Assembly (NCBI GenBank): GCA_024103275.1
Contig: JAGFIV010000085.1
Location: 1 to 64,000, forward strand
Source: Flavobacteriales bacterium
GTDB lineage: Bacteria; Bacteroidota; Bacteroidia; Flavobacteriales_F; PHOS-HE28
Length of the DNA: 64,000 nucleotides
Direction of reading: 5' to 3'
Shown: positions 45,990 through 55,033 of the stretch, piece after piece
Position numbering within the stretch: the first letter of the stretch is position 1
Layout of the letters: every line of letters begins with the position of its first letter
Position numbers and translations under genes: made by a program
Notes under the pieces: model-generated
Database searches by the model: none
Told to the model about the DNA's origin: nothing
Seen by the model: the letters and a program-made list of their open reading frames with translations, nothing else

Positions 45990-46180
45990 GGGTGCCTCGA
46001 AGAACTTCGAACGGATGGCGCGCGCAGCTATCATTCGTCCAGACGAGGCGCTCCGAAGAGAGGATACTGGATCGAAGTATCCGACTGAGGAGCAACAAAG
46101 TATGGGCGAATGAGAGCAAGCGATGACCGCTGTGCTTCTTTCTCATGAACGCCGCCGGAACGAGGTTCTTCGAGGTACCC
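45990..46180. other. Palindromic structured element: 20-bp inverted terminal arms enclosing two hairpins
   Basis: Arms 45990-46009 and 46161-46180 are complementary at 18 of 20 positions. Inside are two independent hairpins: GCTCC/GGAGC plus GGATAC/GTATCC (46050-46093), and ATGAGA...TCTCAT with an AGCG/CGCT inner stem (46106-46152). The predicted fold is a Y-shape. It lies in a 463-nt gene-free and relatively AT-rich interval (45969-46431) after a T9SS gene; I see no promoter or coding frame in the rest. It could be a non-coding RNA, a MITE-like or REP-like repeat, or both. Only one copy is seen in this window. Confidence 0.55.
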
Positions 46181-46431
46181 AATGGACCATCAGCTGCCGA
46201 AGGCGGCCGACGAGGCCCGCGCGAATTCGGGGGGATGTGACCCGGAAATGGTTTTGAACGGTGTTGAATGGTCATCCACCTTGGCCATATCGGATCCATC
46301 CGATGAACTTGCGTACGGATCCACAACCATTTCTTATCGGAGAGCGCCCGGTAAATTGATAAGAACCCCATTTGATTACATTGTGCTGGCCATGATGGTT
46401 GACGAATTATCATCACTTGATCATCGCTTGG

Positions 46432-47169
46432 ATGCCAATTGATGCTTCCTTGATCCCCCTTGTCCGTGGCATCCACATCGCCGCCGGCAGCATCGCCTTG
46501 ATCATGGCCCCCCTGGCCATGCTGGCCTCCAAGGGCGGTGATTGGCACCGCCGCTGGGGCAAGGCGTTCTTTTACGGCATGGCCGTGGTGTGTGCCACGG
46601 CGCTCATCCTTGGCATCCTGTTCCCTGCGGATTTCTGGCTGGCCATGCTGGCCATCCTCAGTTTCCACATGGTCGGCTCGGGTTACCGTTCCCTCTTCCT
46701 GAAACAGATGCACAAGGGGTTGCGCCCCGCCCGGATCGACCTGGTCCTGCATGGCGTGGCCGCCGTGGTCAACGGAGGATTGCTGATGTGGGGCCTTGCC
46801 CATTTGATATTGAAGGATTTCAACGCACAAGCGCTGCTGCTAACGTCACTGGGCCTCATGGGCACCATCATGGTGTTGAACGGCTTCATGCAGTTCTACC
46901 GCCAGCGGCAGGACAAGCGCGGCTGGCTGTACGGCCACATGATCGGGTTCATGGGCGGCTACACGGCCACGCTCTCGGTCTTCAGCGGGGTGAACCTCGC
47001 CTTCATCGAGCCGGTATGGCTACGGTGGTTGTGGCCCCCCATGGTGGGGATCCCGCTCATCTGGCTTTGGATCCACCGCCTGCGCAGGCGTTTCGCCAAC
47101 GGGGAGCATTTGCGCAGCTTTGCCGATGTCCGCATCAAGGGGCGCATCGGCCGCAACTGGAGGGCCTGA
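46432..47169 (+). CDS. DUF2306-like integral membrane protein
   Basis: 245 residues from ATG 46432 (MPIDASLIPLVRGIHIAAGS). Six or seven membrane helices. The start RGIHIAAGSIALIMAPLAML followed by a W-HRRWGKAFFYGM loop is typical of DUF2306 membrane proteins, which have no known function. The C-terminus is basic (HRLRRRFANGEHLRSFADVR). It sits directly before the glycosyltransferase cassette (97 nt to the next start), which has its own promoter-like box, so cotranscription is possible but not required. Confidence 0.75.
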   Translation: MPIDASLIPLVRGIHIAAGSIALIMAPLAMLASKGGDWHRRWGKAFFYGMAVVCATALILGILFPADFWLAMLAILSFHMVGSGYRSLFLKQMHKGLRPARIDLVLHGVAAVVNGGLLMWGLAHLILKDFNAQALLLTSLGLMGTIMVLNGFMQFYRQRQDKRGWLYGHMIGFMGGYTATLSVFSGVNLAFIEPVWLRWLWPPMVGIPLIWLWIHRLRRRFANGEHLRSFADVRIKGRIGRNWRA

Positions 47170-47211
47170 CCACGGGCATCCGCCCCGGCCGTTCCAATGC
47201 GGGCGGCCCTG

Positions 47212-47219
47212 TACCTTGC
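47212..47219 (+). promoter_or_regulatory. -7 element TACCTTGC before the polysaccharide cassette
   Basis: TACCTTGC, 46 nt before the first glycosyltransferase start (47266). Confidence 0.35.
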
Positions 47220-47265
47220 GCGCCCTCCGCCGGATGGACCCTTCCGGCCCCGCCGGGCCTTGGTG

Positions 47266-48336
47266 ATGAAAAAGATCCTGCTGCTCTATACGGAGATCGC
47301 GCCCTACCTCATGGCGGGCGTGGAACGCCTGGTGAAGGAGCATGGGGCCGAGGTGCATATCGTATGCTGGCCGGTGAACAAGGAGGCGCCGTTCCAGTTC
47401 AGGGCAATGCAACGGATCCACATGTACGACCGCACCCGGTACGACCGGATGGCCTTGTTGCGTTTCGTGGAAACCCTGCGGCCCGACGTGATCTTGGCCA
47501 GCGGATGGATCGAGCCGGACTACATGGCCGCCTGTGCGGCGGCCCGGAAACGGGGCATCCCCACGGTGATGGCCATGGACCCCCAGTGGACCGGCAGCCT
47601 GAAGCAATGGGCCACGGTGGCGCTGCGGCGTTCCGTGTTGTCGCGCACCTTCAGCCATGCGTGGGTGCCCGGCCATGCACAGGCCCGCTATGCCCGCCGG
47701 CTGGGGTTCCGGGCGGACCGGATCATGCTGGGCTGCTACACGGCGGACCTGGACCTGTTCGCACCGCTGGCCGATAGATTCCTCGCGGCGAAGGCTGCGC
47801 ATTTCCCGCACCGGTTCCTGTCCGTGGCGCGCTACCTGAAGATCAAGGGGCACCCATACATGGAAGAGGCCTTTGCCGAGCTGTGCGATGCCGGCGAGGC
47901 CGGTGACTGGGAGCTCTGGTGCATCGGCACGGGCGACCTGTTCCCGTCGGCATTGCAACATCCGCGGGTGAAGCACCTGGGTTTCGTGCAGGCCGATCAG
48001 GTCTGGAAATACCAGGAACAGTGCGGCGTGTTCGTGCTGGCCAGCCTGTACGAGGCCTGGGGCGTGGCCGTGCATGAACATGCGGCGGCGGGCTTCCCGC
48101 TGATCCTCAGCAATGTGGTGGGCGCCCATGAGCGTTTCCTGGAGGAAGGGCGCAATGGATGGCGTTTCCGGGCCGGTGACAAGGAAAGCCTGAAGCGGGC
48201 CTACCGGGCGGCCATCGCCGTTTCTGATGCCGAACTGCTGGCCATGGGCAGGCGCAGCGCCGAACTGGGCCGCAGTTGGGGGCCCGCGCAATGGGCGGCC
48301 ACGCTCATGCAGGTGATCGATCAAGGACATGGCTAA
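47266..48336 (+). CDS. GT4-family glycosyltransferase (1)
   Basis: 356 residues from ATG 47266 (MKKILLLYTEIAPYLMAGVE). Rossmann GT-B fold. The C-terminal donor-binding domain has SVARYLKIKGHPYMEEAFAE and the EAWGVAVHEHAAAGFPLILS motif (E-x7-E) that contacts the nucleotide-sugar. It is the first of four overlapping genes and its stop overlaps the next start by eight bases. Probably adds a sugar in the synthesis of a surface polysaccharide or glycoconjugate; donor and acceptor are unknown. Confidence 0.88.
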   Translation: MKKILLLYTEIAPYLMAGVERLVKEHGAEVHIVCWPVNKEAPFQFRAMQRIHMYDRTRYDRMALLRFVETLRPDVILASGWIEPDYMAACAAARKRGIPTVMAMDPQWTGSLKQWATVALRRSVLSRTFSHAWVPGHAQARYARRLGFRADRIMLGCYTADLDLFAPLADRFLAAKAAHFPHRFLSVARYLKIKGHPYMEEAFAELCDAGEAGDWELWCIGTGDLFPSALQHPRVKHLGFVQADQVWKYQEQCGVFVLASLYEAWGVAVHEHAAAGFPLILSNVVGAHERFLEEGRNGWRFRAGDKESLKRAYRAAIAVSDAELLAMGRRSAELGRSWGPAQWAATLMQVIDQGHG

Positions 48337-49468
48337 GCCGCGGGTACTGGCCTTCATCGACTGGTATGCCCCGGGCTACAAGGCGGGCGGGCCCGTGCGC
48401 AGCATGCTCAACCTGGTGGAGCACCTGCGGGACCGGGTGGATTTCCACATCGTGACGCGCAACACGGACTACACGGAGGACACGCCCTTCCCGGGCATCG
48501 GCCCGGACCGGTGGACCACGCTTCCGGGCGGGGAAAAGGTTTGGTACGCCTCCAAGGCAGGCCAAGGCCGCCGGGCCTGGAAAAGGATCTTGCGCGAGGG
48601 GCCCTGGGATGCCATCTACATCAACGGCTTGTACTCTTGGACGTACAACATCCTGCCCCTGTGGCTCACGAAGGCCCGGAAGACGCGGCGCGTGGTGGCC
48701 GTGCGGGGCATGCTCGCTGCAGGGGCCATGCGGCAGGGCACGTCCAAGAAGCTGCTCTTCCTATCCCTGGCCCGCACCCTCGACCTGTACCGGGGTGTGC
48801 GCTTCCAGGCCACCAATGCCGAGGAGGCCCGGGACATCAAGACGTACATCAACCGGTATGCGGAGGTGGTGACGGTGCCCAACCTTCCGGGCAAGGCCCC
48901 GGAGGGCACACGCCCGATCGTGAAGGAGAAGGGCAGCGCCTTGCTGGTGAGCGTGGCGCGCATCGCCCCGGAGAAAAACACGCTGTTCGCACTGGAACGC
49001 CTCAAGGACGTGCAAGGTCCGGTGCGGTTCCACCTTTACGGGCCGGTGTACGATGAAGGCTATTGGGCCAAGTGCCGCGCGGTCATCGCCGCGTTGCCGG
49101 CACACGTGCAGGTGGAGCACAAGGGGCCGGTCTCCCCCGGCGAAGTGGCGGGCATCCTGGCGGCGCACCACCTGCTCTTCATGCCCAGCGCGGGGGAGAA
49201 CTTCGGGCATGCCATACTGGAGGCCCTGTTGGCGGGCCGGCCGTTGCTGATCAGCGACCGCACGCCGTGGCGCGGGCTGGAGGCCGATGAGGCGGGATGG
49301 GACCTGCCCTTGGACCGGCCGGAGGCCTTCAGCCGGGCCATCGACCGGGTGGTGGCCATGGACCAGGCGGCCTATGACCGATGGGCGGCGGGTGCGTTCA
49401 GGCGGGGCGGTCGATATTTGTCGGATCCCACGCTGGTGGAGGCCAGCTTCAAGCTTTTCCAAGGATGA
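48329..49468 (+). CDS. GT4-family glycosyltransferase (2)
   Basis: 379 residues. N-terminal acceptor domain includes FIDWYAPGYKAGGPVRSMLN, as in exopolysaccharide transferases that begin with a G-G-x-x-R loop. C-terminal donor domain: SVARIAPEKNTLFALERLKD and PSAGENFGHAILEALLAG (E-x7-E type). Overlaps the previous gene by eight bases and the next by four, so translation is likely coupled along the cassette. Role: sugar transfer in envelope polysaccharide assembly; specificity not predictable from sequence. Confidence 0.9.
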   Translation: MAKPRVLAFIDWYAPGYKAGGPVRSMLNLVEHLRDRVDFHIVTRNTDYTEDTPFPGIGPDRWTTLPGGEKVWYASKAGQGRRAWKRILREGPWDAIYINGLYSWTYNILPLWLTKARKTRRVVAVRGMLAAGAMRQGTSKKLLFLSLARTLDLYRGVRFQATNAEEARDIKTYINRYAEVVTVPNLPGKAPEGTRPIVKEKGSALLVSVARIAPEKNTLFALERLKDVQGPVRFHLYGPVYDEGYWAKCRAVIAALPAHVQVEHKGPVSPGEVAGILAAHHLLFMPSAGENFGHAILEALLAGRPLLISDRTPWRGLEADEAGWDLPLDRPEAFSRAIDRVVAMDQAAYDRWAAGAFRRGGRYLSDPTLVEASFKLFQG

Positions 49469-50058
49469 TCCAGGAACGGCAGCGCGTAGACCTTAGCCGC
49501 TTCGACAATTCCTCGTTCCCCCGGGGCGCGGGCTTCATCAAGGAAGCATTGTGGTACTTCACCAACGCATTGTTCTTCATCAACCCGTTGTTCCCCTTCC
49601 GCTCGCCGAAGCCCGCGCTGCTGCGCCTGTTCGGTGCCAAGGTGGGCAAAGGCGTGGTGATCCATCCGGGCGTGAACATCAAGTTCCCGTGGAAACTGGA
49701 GATCGGCGACCACGTGTGGATCGGCCAGCGGGTGTGGCTCGACAACCTGGACCGGTTGACCATCCACAGCCACGTGGTGATCAGCCAAGGCGCCATGCTC
49801 ATCCTTGGCAGCCACGATTACCGGAAGGTGGACTATCCCACCCTGACCGGCCCGATCACCTTGGAGGAAGGAAGCTGGATCGGCACGGGCGCCATCGTGC
49901 TGGGCGGGGTGACGGTGCGGACGCACGCCCTGTTGGCGGCCGGCAGCGTGACGGGCAAGGACCTGAAGGCTTACACCATCTACCGGGGCAACCCGGCCCA
50001 GCCCGTTCGCGAACGCGTGATCGGGGCAGATGACGGCAACGAGGAGGCGGAGGCATGA
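49465..50058 (+). CDS. WcaF/LpxA-type hexapeptide acetyltransferase
   Basis: 197 residues from ATG 49465 (MIQERQRVDLSRFDNSSFPR), overlapping the previous stop by four bases. It opens with the WcaF-like segment FNNSSFPRG...LWYFTNALFFINPLFPF. A left-handed beta-helix follows, with hexapeptide repeats (IHPGVNIKFPWKLEIGDHVWIGQ, ISQGAMLILGSHDYRKVDYP, GSWIGTGAIVLGGVTVRTHA). Putative colanic-acid-type O-acetyltransferase modifying the polysaccharide made by the neighbouring transferases. The C-terminus is acidic and coupled to the next start by four bases. Confidence 0.9.
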   Translation: MIQERQRVDLSRFDNSSFPRGAGFIKEALWYFTNALFFINPLFPFRSPKPALLRLFGAKVGKGVVIHPGVNIKFPWKLEIGDHVWIGQRVWLDNLDRLTIHSHVVISQGAMLILGSHDYRKVDYPTLTGPITLEEGSWIGTGAIVLGGVTVRTHALLAAGSVTGKDLKAYTIYRGNPAQPVRERVIGADDGNEEAEA

Positions 50059-50813
50059 AGGTATCGGTGATCACGGTGTGCTACAACGCGGCGTACGAGA
50101 TCGACGAAACGATCCGCAGCGTGATCGCGCAGGACCATGCGGACGTCGAGCACATCGTGATCGACGGGGGCAGCACGGACGGCACGCAGGAGCGGGTGAG
50201 GCGCTATGAGGAGTGCATCGCGCATTTCGTGAGCGAACGGGACGAGGGCGTGTATGATGCCATGAACAAGGGCCTGCGGCTGGCCACGGGCGAGGTGGTC
50301 GCCTTCGTGAACGCGGGCGACATGATCGCCACGCGCAACACGATCAGCTACATGGTGCGGGCCTTCCGGCAAGGCGGGCATGACGTGATATACGGCGATG
50401 TGCTGATGGTGGACCCGAAGGACATCACCCGGGTGAAGCGCTATTGGAAGGGCGGGGAATACGACCGGGCCAACTTCCGCAAAGGCTGGATGCCGCCCCA
50501 TCCGGGCACGTACATCCGGCGCCAGGCATACGAACGGTACGGCCTGTTCAACACGGACCTCAGGATCGGGGCCGACTACGAGCTGATGTTCCGCTTCCTG
50601 TACAAGCACCGGCTACCGGCCAAATACGTGCCCAAGGTGCTGGTGCGCTTCCGCCTGGGCGGCATGAGCAACCGTTCCCTCGCGCACATCATGCAGGCCA
50701 ATCGCGAGGTGTACCGGGCGTGGGGCCTCAACGGGGAGCAGGCATCGCCCCTGATGGTGCCCATGAAACTGCTGCGCAAAGTGGTGCAGACCTTGAAGGG
50801 AGGGCGCGCCTGA
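50055..50813 (+). CDS. GT2-family glycosyltransferase
   Basis: 252 residues. A classical GT-A domain: VSVITVCYNAAYEIDETIRSV, HIVIDGGSTDGTQE, the acidic motif around DAMNKGLRLATGEVVAFVNA with GDM, and a later KGWMPPHPGTYIRRQAYERYG. It resembles WcaA/SpsA-type inverting transferases that use nucleotide sugars and act at the cytoplasmic face. Last of the four-gene overlapping cassette. No polymerase, flippase (Wzx/Wzy) or initiating sugar transferase is present in the window, so the cassette completes a pathway located elsewhere. Confidence 0.92.
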   Translation: MKVSVITVCYNAAYEIDETIRSVIAQDHADVEHIVIDGGSTDGTQERVRRYEECIAHFVSERDEGVYDAMNKGLRLATGEVVAFVNAGDMIATRNTISYMVRAFRQGGHDVIYGDVLMVDPKDITRVKRYWKGGEYDRANFRKGWMPPHPGTYIRRQAYERYGLFNTDLRIGADYELMFRFLYKHRLPAKYVPKVLVRFRLGGMSNRSLAHIMQANREVYRAWGLNGEQASPLMVPMKLLRKVVQTLKGGRA

Positions 50814-50850
50814 TCGTGATGGGCGGTCGCGCCCGATCGTGCGGTGCAAC

Positions 50851-50858
50851 TACTTTTG
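50851..50858 (+). promoter_or_regulatory. -7 promoter element TACTTTTG of the M16 peptidase gene
   Basis: Perfect TAnnTTTG, 47 nt before the ATG at 50906. Confidence 0.5.
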
Positions 50859-50905
50859 GCCGTACCTGGATCTATCGACCATCCATCCCCAAACCAATTC
50901 CGGAT

Positions 50906-53830
50906 ATGAAGACACGGTTCCTTATCACGCTGGCCCTCGCCGCGGGCATGTCCTTGCCGGCAGGGGCACAGAAGAAGTATACCTACACATCGGTGCCCAA
51001 CGACCCGATGCAGGTGCGCATCTACACCTTGGACAACGGGCTCAAGGTGTACTTGTCCAAGAATGCGGATGAGCCGCGCATCCAGACCAACATCGCCGTG
51101 CGTGCGGGCAGCAAGTACGACCCGGCCGATGCCACCGGCCTGGCCCACTATCTGGAGCACATGCTCTTCAAGGGCACGCACGAGATCGCCACGGTGGATT
51201 GGGCCACCGAGAGCGCCTTCCTGGACCAGATCAGCGACCTGTACGAGAAGCGCCGCAGCGTGACCGACGAGACGGAGCGCGCCATGATCTATGCCCAGAT
51301 CGATTCACTGAGCACCCTGGCCGCCAAGTATGCCGTGCCCAATGAATACGACAAGATGATCTCGTCCATCGGCGCCAAGGGCACCAACGCCTACACCAGC
51401 ACGGAGCAGACGGTGTACGTGAACGACATCCCCACCAACGCCCAGGAGAAATGGATGATGATCGAGTCGGTGCGCTTCCAGGAACTGGTGCTGCGCCTGT
51501 TCCACACCGAGCTGGAGACCGTGTTCGAGGAGTTCAACCGCGGGCAGGACAACGACTACCGCAAGGCCGGGGAGGCCATGAACAAGGAGCTGTACAAGCT
51601 ACACCCCTATGGTACCCAGACCACCATCGGCACGGGCGAGCACCTGAAGAACCCGAGCATGGTGAAGATCCACGAATACTTCAACACGTACTACGTGCCG
51701 AACAACATGGCGGTCATCATGGCGGGCGACCTGGACTACGACAGCACCATAGCCATGGTGGACAAGTATTTCGGATGGTGGAAGCCCAAGCCCGTGCCGC
51801 CCTTCCACTTCACCCCGGAGGCACCGATCACCAAGGCCGACACGTTGAGCGTGTACGGGCCCATGGCCGGATGGACCACCATGGCCTGGCGCTTTGGCGG
51901 TACCAGGAGCGGAGACCCCATCATGCTCGACCTCATCGCCGGGATCATGAGCAACGGGCAGGCCGGCCTGATCGACCTGGACCTGAAGCAGAAACAGAAA
52001 GTGCTGGATGCCTATGCCTACGCCTCGGAACAGGAGGATTATTCCGAGTTCAGCATGGGGGCCAACCCCAAGCAGGGCCAGAGCTTGGAGGAACTGCGCA
52101 GCCTGCTGCTGGCCGAGCTGGACAAGTTGAAGAAGGGCGAGTTTGACGACTGGCTGATCCAGGCCGTGGTGAACGACCTCAAGCAACAGCGCATCCGGTA
52201 CTGGAACGAGCGCAACCAGTTGCGGGCCTATGCGCTCACCGATGCCTTCATCCTGCAAAAGGACTGGAAGGACGTGGTGGACTACTATGACCGCATGGCC
52301 AAGATCTCCAAGGCCGAGGTGATGGCGTTCGCGAATGCCCGGTTCAAGGACAACAGCGTGACCGTTTTCAAGCGCACCGGCGAGGACAAGGACGTCTTCC
52401 ACGTGGAGAAGCCGAAGATCACGCCGTTGGACATCAACCGCGACAAGCAGAGCGATTGGTACAAACGCTGGGCGGCGATCCCCGAGAAGCGCCTGCAGCC
52501 CCGGTTCGTGGATTTTGACAAGGCCATCACACGGCGGGTGCTCGACCATGGGGTAAGCCTGTCGATCATCCCCAACGTGAGCAACGACCTGTTCACGCTC
52601 ACCCAGATCCTGGACCTGGGCAACTACGACGACCCCAAGCTGAAGATGGCGGTGAACTACCTGCCGTACCTGGGCACCTCGTCCATGACGGCCGAGGAGA
52701 TCCAAAAAGAATTCTTCAAGCTGGGGCTGCAGTTCAGCGTGGGCACCGGGCAGGATCGCGTCTATGTGTCATTGTCCGGCCTGGAGGAGAACATGACCCA
52801 GGGCCTGAAGCTGGTGGAGCAGCTGTTGAACGATCCCCGGCCGGACCCGGAGGCCTTGGCGGAACTGGTAAAGGATGAACTGAAGGAACGCAGCGACAAC
52901 GTGAAGGACAAGAATACCATCCTGTATGGCGGGCTGCTGAGCTATGCGCGGTATGGCGAGCGTTCCCCCCTGCGCAACATCATCCCGGCGGAGCAACTGA
53001 AACAGGTGAAGCCGGAGGAATTGCTGGCGTTGATCAAGGGCATCAACACGCACAAGCACCGCTTCTTCTACTACGGCAAGAAGACGCCGGAGGCGGTGGT
53101 GGCGTTGCTGAACAAGGAGCACCGGACGCCGGCCACCCTGCAGGAATGGCCGCAGCCTGAACCATACAAGGAGTTGGAAACGAACAAGGACCAGGTGTAC
53201 TATGTGAACTACGACATGGTGCAGACCGAGCTGATGTTGTTGTCGAAGGACGATTTGTTCGATGTGGCCAACATGCCATACGCATCCTTGTTCAACGAGT
53301 ACTTCGGGTCCGGCCTCTCGAGCATCGTGTTCCAGGAGATCCGCGAGGGCAAGGCCCTGGCCTACTCGGCTTACGCGGCGTATACCATGCCGGCCAAAAA
53401 GGAGGAGGCCAGCTATGTGCGTGCCTATGTGGGCACCCAGGCGGACAAGCTGGGCGAGGCGCAGGCCGCCCTCAAGGCGCTGATGAACGACATGCCCAAG
53501 GATGAGCGGATGTTCAACGGCAGCAAGGACGCGGCCTTGAAGAAGATCGAATCCGGCCGGACCACGAAGGAAGCGATCTATTGGAGCTGGGAGGCGGCAC
53601 AGCGCCGCGGGCTTAGCGTAGACGTGAATGAGGTCATTTATCCCCAGATCAAGCTGTGCACGTTGGACGGATTGGATGAATTCTTCGGCAAGCACATCAA
53701 GAACAAGAAGTTCACGTACCTCGCCATCGGCAAGGAGGGAGGGCTCGACCTGCAGGTGTTGGAGAAGTTGGGGCCTGTGAAAAAGCTTTCGATCAAGGAC
53801 CTCTTCGGCTACGACGGCACGGAGCAGTAG
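50906..53830 (+). CDS. M16-family (insulinase-type) zinc metallopeptidase, full-length two-half protein
   Basis: 974 residues from ATG 50906 with a signal peptide (RFLITLALAAGMSLPAGAQ). The inverted zinc motif HYLEH (H81, E84, H85) is intact, with a distal glutamate in HTELETVFEEFNRG. Two tandem M16 halves span the protein: the first catalytic, the second (about 500-940) with YFGSGLSSIVFQEIREGKALAY. Localised to the periplasm or surface. It probably digests peptides released by proteolysis. The frame stays open upstream in an overlapping region of the GT2 gene, but the signal peptide fixes the start here. Confidence 0.94.
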   Translation: MKTRFLITLALAAGMSLPAGAQKKYTYTSVPNDPMQVRIYTLDNGLKVYLSKNADEPRIQTNIAVRAGSKYDPADATGLAHYLEHMLFKGTHEIATVDWATESAFLDQISDLYEKRRSVTDETERAMIYAQIDSLSTLAAKYAVPNEYDKMISSIGAKGTNAYTSTEQTVYVNDIPTNAQEKWMMIESVRFQELVLRLFHTELETVFEEFNRGQDNDYRKAGEAMNKELYKLHPYGTQTTIGTGEHLKNPSMVKIHEYFNTYYVPNNMAVIMAGDLDYDSTIAMVDKYFGWWKPKPVPPFHFTPEAPITKADTLSVYGPMAGWTTMAWRFGGTRSGDPIMLDLIAGIMSNGQAGLIDLDLKQKQKVLDAYAYASEQEDYSEFSMGANPKQGQSLEELRSLLLAELDKLKKGEFDDWLIQAVVNDLKQQRIRYWNERNQLRAYALTDAFILQKDWKDVVDYYDRMAKISKAEVMAFANARFKDNSVTVFKRTGEDKDVFHVEKPKITPLDINRDKQSDWYKRWAAIPEKRLQPRFVDFDKAITRRVLDHGVSLSIIPNVSNDLFTLTQILDLGNYDDPKLKMAVNYLPYLGTSSMTAEEIQKEFFKLGLQFSVGTGQDRVYVSLSGLEENMTQGLKLVEQLLNDPRPDPEALAELVKDELKERSDNVKDKNTILYGGLLSYARYGERSPLRNIIPAEQLKQVKPEELLALIKGINTHKHRFFYYGKKTPEAVVALLNKEHRTPATLQEWPQPEPYKELETNKDQVYYVNYDMVQTELMLLSKDDLFDVANMPYASLFNEYFGSGLSSIVFQEIREGKALAYSAYAAYTMPAKKEEASYVRAYVGTQADKLGEAQAALKALMNDMPKDERMFNGSKDAALKKIESGRTTKEAIYWSWEAAQRRGLSVDVNEVIYPQIKLCTLDGLDEFFGKHIKNKKFTYLAIGKEGGLDLQVLEKLGPVKKLSIKDLFGYDGTEQ

Positions 53831-53847
53831 GGGCGGACCACCTGCGG

Positions 53848-53879
53848 CAAGGGCGGCGGGCATTGGCCCGCCGCCCTTG
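53848..53879. terminator. Bidirectional intrinsic terminator between the M16 and secreted-protein genes
   Basis: A perfect 14-bp stem (CAAGGGCGGCGGGC with its complement) and 4-nt loop ATTG, located between the two convergent genes. Confidence 0.7.
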
Positions 53880-53894
53880 TCCAGGACACGCCGT

Positions 53895-54932
53895 TTAGCG
53901 GGCGATCACCACGTGCCGCACGCCGAAGCCCGGTGCGGCAAGCAAGTAGTTGCCGGCCTCCAGGTGGCCCACATCCAACAGGGCCATGCCCGTGGCGGGG
54001 ATCTTGCCGCCCAGTACCCGCCGGCCTACCATGTCAAGCAATTGCCAGGCACCCGTGGCGGGACTTCCGGCAGGCCACTGCACACGCAGCACGTTGGAGG
54101 CCGGGATGGGCGATACATCCGGGGCTGCCGGGGCTGCGGACGGGGCACCGATGCCCGTGGAGACCCACGGCTCCGACATCGCTTGGCAGGGCTGGCCGTA
54201 ATCCACGAACACGGTATAGGCGCCCGGGGCTGAAGGTGAAATGCAATCGTCGGTGGAATAGGGCAGGCCGTTGAGGTACCACTGCGTGGAATTGCCGGTG
54301 GGGTATGGGCAGATTTCGCCTCCGAGGTCCACGATGTCCGGTTGCAAAGGCGGGATGAACGCCACATCCACGGCCACCCCGATGCCCAGCACGTAGTTGG
54401 GGCAGGTTTCCGTGGCCGCCGAAACGGAGTAGGAGCCGGGGGTGGTGACGATCAGGGTGGGGGAGGATTCGCCGGGGATCGGTATTCCGTTGTTGGTCCA
54501 AACGATGCTGTGCGTCCACCCGGGGGAGAGGGTCATCAGCAGCGTGTCACCCTCGCAAAATTCCAGGTTGGGGCCGCTGTTTACCGGCTCATCACCGCCA
54601 TGCTGCACGTAAGGCGGCAGGAACACCCACCCGTCCACCAGCACCCCGGCCGACATTTCGGCGCATCCGTCCAAGGTGGCCTCCACGGTGAACGTGGAAC
54701 CGGCATCCAGCATGGCGCTCACCGGCAAGGTCTGCCCCACGGCCCCGGGCAGCAGGCTCCCGTCCTTGTACCATTGGTAGGCATCATAAGGCTGGGTGGA
54801 CAAGGTGGCGTTTTCGTTGGGGCAGAGGATCAAGTTGTCCGGCGTAATGGTGGGCGTGAACGGGCATTGGCCCCATGCCATGAAGGCCAAGGCGATAAGG
54901 CAGAACGACAAGGTGGAGTAACGTGCATGCAT
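53895..54932 (-). CDS. Secreted protein with Ig-like repeats and putative T9SS-type tail
   Basis: 345 residues from ATG 54932 (MHARYSTLSFCLIALAFMAWGQ, signal peptide). The mature part has cysteine-paired Ig-like units (TITPDNLILCPNENATLS, PGWTHSIVWTNNGIPIPG). The C-terminal ~75 residues (VSPIPASNVLRVQWPAG ... WQLLDMVGRRVLGG ... LEAGNYLLAAPGFGVRHVVI) have the pattern of a T9SS type A sorting tail, with PIPASN in the usual 'YPNPAxD' place. Likely secreted or surface-attached. Target unknown. Convergent with the M16 gene; followed upstream by the MCE operon in the same direction. Confidence 0.8.
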   Translation of the reverse strand: MHARYSTLSFCLIALAFMAWGQCPFTPTITPDNLILCPNENATLSTQPYDAYQWYKDGSLLPGAVGQTLPVSAMLDAGSTFTVEATLDGCAEMSAGVLVDGWVFLPPYVQHGGDEPVNSGPNLEFCEGDTLLMTLSPGWTHSIVWTNNGIPIPGESSPTLIVTTPGSYSVSAATETCPNYVLGIGVAVDVAFIPPLQPDIVDLGGEICPYPTGNSTQWYLNGLPYSTDDCISPSAPGAYTVFVDYGQPCQAMSEPWVSTGIGAPSAAPAAPDVSPIPASNVLRVQWPAGSPATGAWQLLDMVGRRVLGGKIPATGMALLDVGHLEAGNYLLAAPGFGVRHVVIAR

Positions 54933-55033
54933 CGGTTGGTCCTTCAAGGTGGATCAACGGAAAGACGCTCCCCGACCGGTTTTCGTTGCACCGGCCACAC
55001 CTGCTGGCAAGGGCCGGTCGGGTTGCACCGGAC

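Noticed and set aside
46182-46442. 86-codon plus-strand frame before the DUF2306 gene
   Set aside because: No promoter box, no recognisable domain, atypical composition and its end overlaps the start of the next gene in another frame.
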